A stretch of DNA of 64,000 nt, taken from positions 480,774-544,773 of the forward strand of contig OX638292.1 in NCBI GenBank assembly GCA_951812285.1, written 5' to 3'. Positions 59,788-64,000 of this stretch are shown one piece after another. Source of the stretch: an uncultured Dehalococcoidia bacterium. GTDB taxonomy: Bacteria > Chloroflexota > Dehalococcoidia > Lucifugimonadales > UBA1127. Position 1 is the first letter of the stretch, and every line of letters starts with the position of its first letter. A model generated the notes under the pieces. That model worked only from the letters and a program-made list of their open reading frames with translations. It was not told the DNA's origin and searched no databases. Both the position numbers and the translations under genes were made by a program.

Positions 59788-60384
59788 CTAGTTGGGCACA
59801 TAGTCATATGCAATGAAACCAAATTCGTCGTCCGCTGTGTAGATATCATTGTCGATAGAGGCTCTAGTGGGGTAGCCAACATCTGGATCATACTCTATAT
59901 GCAAACTATCAGGAGTTCTATACACCCAACCTTCGATCTCGTCGAAGAAATCGTCGATGGTGAAGAATTTGCCTCCTTGGAACAGCCCTGTGGGTGGCGC
60001 ATCATTGTGGACATATAGAATGGACTCAACTTTTGACCCGTCCCGAACGGATACTCTTACGGGATGCCCGAAATTGTGTGAGCAATAGCACTTAATGTCA
60101 TAGACGAATGTATAGTCCCTTGCTCGCGTTCCTTCCCACAACGCTCGAGCTGCGTTGAACCTTTCTGATTCTTGGTCAGCCGTATCTTGTTCCTTCTCCG
60201 GCAAACCGGGGGCAAGTCCTTGGTCAGCTTCCCGGTCAGCCGTATCTTGTTCCTTCTCCGGCAAACTAAGGGCAAGTTCCTGGTCAGCCGTAACTTGTTC
60301 CATCTCCGGCAGACCGAGAGCGAGATAATAGAAAAGAATTCCACCACTAAGAACAATTGCGGCAATGGCAATAGTTTTGCGCAT
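59788..60384 (-). CDS. DUF6174-like exported protein with internal repeats
   Basis: A 198-residue protein. An N-terminal helix (MRKTIAIAAIVLSGGILFYYLA) anchors or exports it. Three repeats of LPEKEQDTADQE type follow (residues ~24-65), then a DUF6174-like domain: YTFVYDIKCYCSHNF, PVRVSVRDGSKVESI, FFTIDDFFDEIEGW. The Cys pair in KCYC recalls the family's conserved Cys. Base composition is AT-richer than neighbours. The DNA repeats start at 60174, 60234 and 60282 (spacing 60 and 48). Confidence 0.72.
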   Translation of the reverse strand: MRKTIAIAAIVLSGGILFYYLALGLPEMEQVTADQELALSLPEKEQDTADREADQGLAPGLPEKEQDTADQESERFNAARALWEGTRARDYTFVYDIKCYCSHNFGHPVRVSVRDGSKVESILYVHNDAPPTGLFQGGKFFTIDDFFDEIEGWVYRTPDSLHIEYDPDVGYPTRASIDNDIYTADDEFGFIAYDYVPN

Positions 60385-60611
60385 GTTACTTCTTTCCGCC
60401 CCACGCTCTTCTTGCGGTTACGGGAGGAGACGTGATTCGCAACCAATTGGTTCCCGACTGATGAGGCGCATTCGCCCATCGCGAGTACTCGCGTGTTGGG
60501 GTTTCTCACGAGGCGATGCAAAAGGGATTGAGGAGCCGAAAGGTGAGCAGGTTCCGCCGTAGTCCAGCAATTCTTGGGACTCTCAGGGCTCAAGGGAAGA
60601 GTGACATCAGT

Positions 60612-61559
60612 CTACAGTTTCGCCATAACCTCGTCCGCAAACTGCTCCATCGCTGCCAAGGTCTCCTCAAGTGTGCCGCGCTCGAAGCGGAACGCCATGT
60701 CGTCGACGCCCGCGTCCGCGAACCCTCGAATGTCCTCGGCGACCTGCTCTCCGTTGCCGGTGAAGGGGCGGCGGGCGCCGTCGGGCTGCTGGGCAGCCTC
60801 GCCGAGGCTGGGCATGCCCGCGCTGTAGGCGACGCCGACGTCCGACGGGTCGCGGCCGGCTTCTTCTGCGTGCTGGCGCACTCGATCGAGAGACTGCGTG
60901 AGCTGCTCCGGCGTGCGGACGGGGTAGGTGGGGTTTGTGCCGATGGGGAACCACTTGTCGGCGAGGCGTCCCGCTCGACGGAGGGCTGCGGGGCTCTCGC
61001 CCCCGGTCCAGATGGGCGGGTGCGGCTTCTGCACGGGCTTGGGCTCGAAGTGGAGGTTGGAGAAGCTGCAGAACTCGCCGTCGAAGGTTGGATCGTCGCT
61101 GGTCCAGAGCTCCTTGAAGGCGCGGATGTACTCGTTGGTGACGGCGCCGCGTCGGTCGAAGTCGGGTGCGCTGATGGCCTCAAACTCCTCGCGGAGCCAG
61201 CCCGCGCCGCAGCCCACGATGAGCCGCCCGCCTGACAGCACGTCGACGGTCGCGAGCACCTTCGCCGTGAGCACCGGCGGGCGGTGGGGGACGACCATGA
61301 CGGAGGTGAGCAGCCGCAGCGACGTGGTGCAGGCCGCGAGGTACGCGTGCAGAGTGAGTTGCTCCATGCACTCGGCGCCGCCGCGGTACGAGCCGTCCTC
61401 GCTGTACGGGTACGTCGAGCTGGCGGTGCGCGGAAAGACGACGTGGTCGCTTACGGTGACGATGCCGAAGCCGAGGTCCTCGCCGCGCTTGACGAGCTTC
61501 GCAAGGGCGTCAGGTGTCGCCTGCGGGCCCCTCGTGGGCGCACTGAATCCGAAGTTCAA
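60612..61559 (-). CDS. LLM-class flavin-dependent oxidoreductase (F420-type)
   Basis: A 315-residue luciferase-like enzyme. LVKRGEDLGFGIVTVSDHVVFPR, LRLLTSVMVVPHRPPVLTAKVLATVDVLSGGRLIVGCGAGWLREEF and PPIWTGGESPAALRRAGRLADKW are standard. It starts 27 nt after the stop of the GrdB-like selenoprotein, so both are likely in one transcript and may act together. Confidence 0.9.
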   Translation of the reverse strand: MNFGFSAPTRGPQATPDALAKLVKRGEDLGFGIVTVSDHVVFPRTASSTYPYSEDGSYRGGAECMEQLTLHAYLAACTTSLRLLTSVMVVPHRPPVLTAKVLATVDVLSGGRLIVGCGAGWLREEFEAISAPDFDRRGAVTNEYIRAFKELWTSDDPTFDGEFCSFSNLHFEPKPVQKPHPPIWTGGESPAALRRAGRLADKWFPIGTNPTYPVRTPEQLTQSLDRVRQHAEEAGRDPSDVGVAYSAGMPSLGEAAQQPDGARRPFTGNGEQVAEDIRGFADAGVDDMAFRFERGTLEETLAAMEQFADEVMAKL

Positions 61560-61586
61560 GGGCGTCCTCCGTGTGCTCGGTTGCCG

Positions 61587-62564
61587 CTAGCCGCCGGCGA
61601 TGGGCGCGGCGCGGTCGCGGCGGATCTGCGCGTAGTCCTCGCGGCGCCAGCGGTAGGGCAGGTGGACGACTGTGCCGGGCTCCGTCGCCGTTTCGAGCAC
61701 GCTGAGGGCGTCCTCGAGCAGCACTCGGCTCTGGTCGGCGTTGCCGGGCTCGCCCATGGGCCGGCCGAAGGGGAAGCGGACGCGGCAGACCCGCGGCGGC
61801 TGCATCACCTCGGCGAGGCCGCTGTTCATCATCACCAGGACCGTTGAGATCCCCTCCGCCTCCAGGGCGCGCGCTATCAGTCCACTGGACCGATTGCAGA
61901 TTGGTCAGGTCGCGGTGATGACGGCGGCGTCGACGCCATCGCTCTTCAGCAGGCGCGCGACTTCGGGGGCGGTTTCGGACGCGAGGAGCTCGGGCTTCTG
62001 GATGAAGCCCATGAAGGAGTAGTAGGTGTCGTTGAGGCTGCCGATGAGGCCCTCGGCGTGCATCTCGGCGGCGCGGTCGATGGGGAAGACGCAGTTGCGG
62101 TCCTCGCGGGGGCCGGAGACGTCGTAATGGATGTGGGCGACCTCCAAGTCGTCGGGCGACGCCGTGCGGGGGATGGCGCGCCACGACCAGTCGCCGAGGT
62201 TCTCGGGGCCGTCGGTCTCGTAGGGCTCCTGGGTCTTGAGGTAGAAGCCGCCGGTGGTCACGAGGGCGAGCTTCGCCTCTCGTACGGGCACGCGCAGAGG
62301 CGTCCACGGCGTCGCATCGAGTTCGATGGGCGAGCGGGCGCGGGTGAACATGATGTCCATGGCCTTCTCTTCCCACTCGTGCAGGAAATCGTAGAGGGCC
62401 TCGGCGTTGTTGGCCTCGCGGGCGCGGACGGCCTCGTTGAACAGTCCCTTGAGGAAGGCGGCCTGCTCCTCGTCCGGCATCATCTGCCCGACGAATCGGA
62501 TGCGGCCGAAACCGGCGTCGCGGGTGACGGCCAGGATGTCCTTCAACAGTTCCTCGGAGTCCAT
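61587..62564 (-). CDS. GrdB/PrdB-like reductase-family protein, predicted selenoprotein (UxxC, in-frame TGA at 61907)
   Basis: A 325-residue protein read through a TGA at codon 220 to its stop at 61587. Around it: GVDAAVITAT-U-PICNRSSGLIARALEAEGISTVLVMM, the pattern of selenoprotein B of glycine, betaine, sarcosine and D-proline reductases, in which Sec and a nearby Cys (U220, C223) form the redox centre. Start at 62564 is chosen for GGAGG at 5 nt. The C-terminal part (MQPPRVCRVRFPFGRPMGEPGN) continues the family. No GrdA, GrdC, GrdD or other Prd subunit is present, so it is not a canonical amino-acid reductase; a role in oxidised-substrate reduction with the LLM enzyme is inference. Confidence 0.87.
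61876..61907 (-). promoter_or_regulatory. UGA codon with putative bacterial SECIS hairpin (GrdB-like gene)
   Basis: TGA is 61907-61905 on the reverse strand. An 8-bp stem (61894-61887 with 61883-61876, one G-U wobble) closes the loop AGT. The loop begins 18 nt after the TGA and its second base is G. Confidence 0.72.
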
Positions 62565-62597
62565 GCGCTCCTCCAATGCTCAGTCTTGCGCGGGACA

Positions 62598-62626
62598 ATG
62601 CTAGCCGCTGGCAGGGGCGAGCGCAA
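62598..62626 (-). promoter_or_regulatory. possible promoter of the GrdB-like gene
   Basis: On the reverse strand TTGCGC (62626-62621), 17-nt spacer, TAGCAT (62603-62598), each 4 of 6. The ATG at 62564 follows with GGAGG between. Confidence 0.4.
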
Positions 62627-62629
62627 CGC

Positions 62630-62658
62630 TGGACGCTCCCCTACCGCTTTGGTACGCT
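62630..62658 (+). promoter_or_regulatory. possible promoter of the CMD-domain gene
   Basis: TGGACG at 62630-62635, 17-nt spacer, TACGCT at 62653-62658 with TGG before it (extended -10 character). It is back to back with the promoter of the GrdB-like gene. Confidence 0.35.
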
Positions 62659-62693
62659 GCGCCCGCACCAAATACGAAATCGGAGGACAGACC

Positions 62694-63008
62694 ATGACAC
62701 AGGCACAGCCCGCAGGCTTCCAGCAGCTCCTGGAGGAGAACGCGCCGGAGCTGGCGGCGATGGTCGGCGGCGCGCGCGCGTCGATCACCGAGGGCGGCGC
62801 GCTGCCGGCGCACGTGAAGACGTTGATGATGATGGTGTGCGACGCGCTGTTGAACCACGAGCAGGGCGTGACGAACCTCGCCAACCGGGCGCGCGGACTG
62901 GGCGCGACGGAGGAAGAGGTCGCGGAGGCGCTGGGCGTCGCGTACCTGATGGGCGGGCTGCCGGCAATCGTCGCGGGGAGCAACGCGTACCGCAACGTGC
63001 AGCGGTAG
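62694..63008 (+). CDS. CMD/AhpD-like domain protein without CxxC
   Basis: A 104-residue carboxymuconolactone decarboxylase-fold protein: LPAHVKTLMMMVCDALLNHEQGVTNLANRARGLGATEEEVAEALGVAYLMGG. The helix that carries C-x-x-C-x-x-x-H in AhpD has only one Cys (VCDALLNHEQ), so peroxidase chemistry is doubtful. GGAGGA is upstream of the ATG. It is divergent from the GrdB-like selenoprotein. Related in fold, but not in active site, to the selenoprotein at 27954. Confidence 0.82.
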   Translation: MTQAQPAGFQQLLEENAPELAAMVGGARASITEGGALPAHVKTLMMMVCDALLNHEQGVTNLANRARGLGATEEEVAEALGVAYLMGGLPAIVAGSNAYRNVQR

Positions 63009-63154
63009 CGGGAGCCGCCGCTGGACATAACAACGCAAATTACCTTGACTTCCCCTGTGGGCGGCAGCACTATCCTTGTACTGAGTGGGCGGTTGCCCAG
63101 TTCAACCGTTGCATGTCGCGGCCAGGCGCCGCTGAATAGACAAAGGGGGAGCAC

Positions 63155-64000
63155 GTGGAACTGATTGTCGCCGTCGTTGTGGGTATCGTGGTGGGCGCCG
63201 TGGTGGTGTGGTTCGCGCTTGCTGGGCGGGCTCGGACCAGTGAGAGACTGATCGAGACTGCCAGGGAGCAACTACGCGACACCTTTCAGGCCACGGCCAG
63301 CGACGTGGTTGCCAGGAACTCCCAGCAGTTTCTGCAATTGGCGGACCAGAACCTTGCAAAGACCATGGAGACCGCGAAGGGGGAACTTGAAAAGCGCCAC
63401 CAGCAGTTTCAGGAGCTGGTGAAGCCGCTGACGGAGAATTACAGCAAGCTCGACCCCACCATCAAGAGCCTCATGGAGCAGAACGTTCTCCTTGCCGAGA
63501 AGGCGACGGACCTTACGAGCGCACTCAAGGACAACCGGCGTGTGGGTTCCTGGGGCGAGGTGCAACTCCGCCGCGTTGTGGAGTTGGCGGACATGACCGC
63601 CTATTGTGATTTTGCCGAGCAGTCCACCTTGGTTGGCACTGTGGACCGCCCAGACCTCATCGTACGTTTGCCTGATAAACGGACGGTTATCGTTGATGCC
63701 AAGACTTCCACATCGGCGTTCCTTGATGCCCAGGAGGCGGACACCAGCGAAGGCGTGGAAGAGGCGCTCGGCCGCCACGCAAGGGCATTGAAGACGCAGA
63801 TCGACAGCCTCTCTCGCAAGAAGTATGGGAGTGAAGACGAGAGCGCTTTGGACTTCGTAGTCATGTTCGTTCCGGGCGACCAGTTTCTCGCGGCGGCCCT
63901 TCGGTCGGACCCTGACCTCGTCAGGTACGCCATGGAAAAGAAGGTGGCCATCGCCACCCCCGCCTCTCTCATCGCTCTCTTGTGGGCCGTGGCCAAGGGG
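63155..64000 (+). CDS. rmuC: DNA recombination protein RmuC family (partial, runs off the window)
   Basis: The first 282 residues of an RmuC protein; no stop in the window. Start is GTG at 63155 with GGGGGAG upstream. One N-terminal membrane helix (LIVAVVVGIVVGAVVVWFAL), a coiled-coil region (about residues 25-110) and the nuclease-like domain VGSWGEVQLRRVVELADM, PDLIVRLPDKRTVIVDAKT, with the PD-(D/E)XK-type acidic and Lys residues. RmuC limits DNA rearrangement at inverted repeats. Confidence 0.92.
   Translation, partial: MELIVAVVVGIVVGAVVVWFALAGRARTSERLIETAREQLRDTFQATASDVVARNSQQFLQLADQNLAKTMETAKGELEKRHQQFQELVKPLTENYSKLDPTIKSLMEQNVLLAEKATDLTSALKDNRRVGSWGEVQLRRVVELADMTAYCDFAEQSTLVGTVDRPDLIVRLPDKRTVIVDAKTSTSAFLDAQEADTSEGVEEALGRHARALKTQIDSLSRKKYGSEDESALDFVVMFVPGDQFLAAALRSDPDLVRYAMEKKVAIATPASLIALLWAVAKG

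Overview
The window is a 64 kb piece of a GC-rich bacterial chromosome with protein genes packed on both strands. No rRNA gene, credible complete tRNA, insertion sequence, phage module or CRISPR array was found. Gene content (many Rieske oxygenases, amidohydrolase-2 proteins, LLM flavin oxidoreductases, SDRs, MFS exporters and peptide ABC transport) fits a Chloroflexota heterotroph of the SAR202 / Dehalococcoidia kind. That placement is inference from gene repertoire only.

Layout. 1-5596: a dipeptide/oligopeptide-type ABC transporter (partial binding protein, two permeases, two ATPases) with an aldo/keto reductase inside the operon, followed by a PqqC/TenA-like protein and an unrecognised partner (5650-7182). 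7671-13521: mostly reverse-strand metabolic genes ending in an arsenate reductase plus aquaporin pair. 13708-21386: an aromatic-catabolism-like cluster with one class III extradiol dioxygenase and three consecutive paralogue pairs (2 Rieske oxygenases, 2 amidohydrolases, 2 SDRs). 21540-27028: a CcdA-like membrane protein, an MFS transporter, an aminotransferase, a hypothetical protein and a third amidohydrolase. 27510-31542: a monooxygenase, an AhpD-like protein, a binding protein, a Rieske ferredoxin, acylphosphatase, ArsM and an OsmC-like protein. 31625-46007: ilvD, a collagen-like lipoprotein, MFS transporters, oxidoreductases, acetoacetyl-CoA synthetase and HicA/HicB-like genes. 46253-54569: a flavoprotein, an LLM enzyme, two epimerase paralogues, a small P-loop ATPase and an alcohol dehydrogenase, with intergenic spaces full of palindromic repeats. 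54726-64000: DUF427, a PIN toxin with two antitoxins, RluB, an SDR, aroA, a DUF6174 lipoprotein-like gene, LLM, a GrdB-like protein, a CMD protein and a partial rmuC.

Main discovery. Three genes are interrupted by an in-frame TGA exactly where a redox Cys is expected: an AhpD-like peroxidase (28236, CxxU), an OsmC-like peroxidase (31291) and a GrdB/PrdB-like protein (61907, UxxC). In each, a short hairpin with a G in the first two loop positions begins 17-19 nt after the TGA, as expected of a bacterial SECIS element. These are best read as selenoproteins; naive gene calling would break all three. The Sec machinery itself (selA, selB, selC, selD) is not in the window.

Other points: ArsC-aquaporin and ArsM suggest arsenic handling; two SDR paralogues carry the same TTGAGA-N17-TACAAT promoter; two genes look leaderless; and a dRS3/REP-like palindrome family is concentrated at 47.7-51.7 kb.
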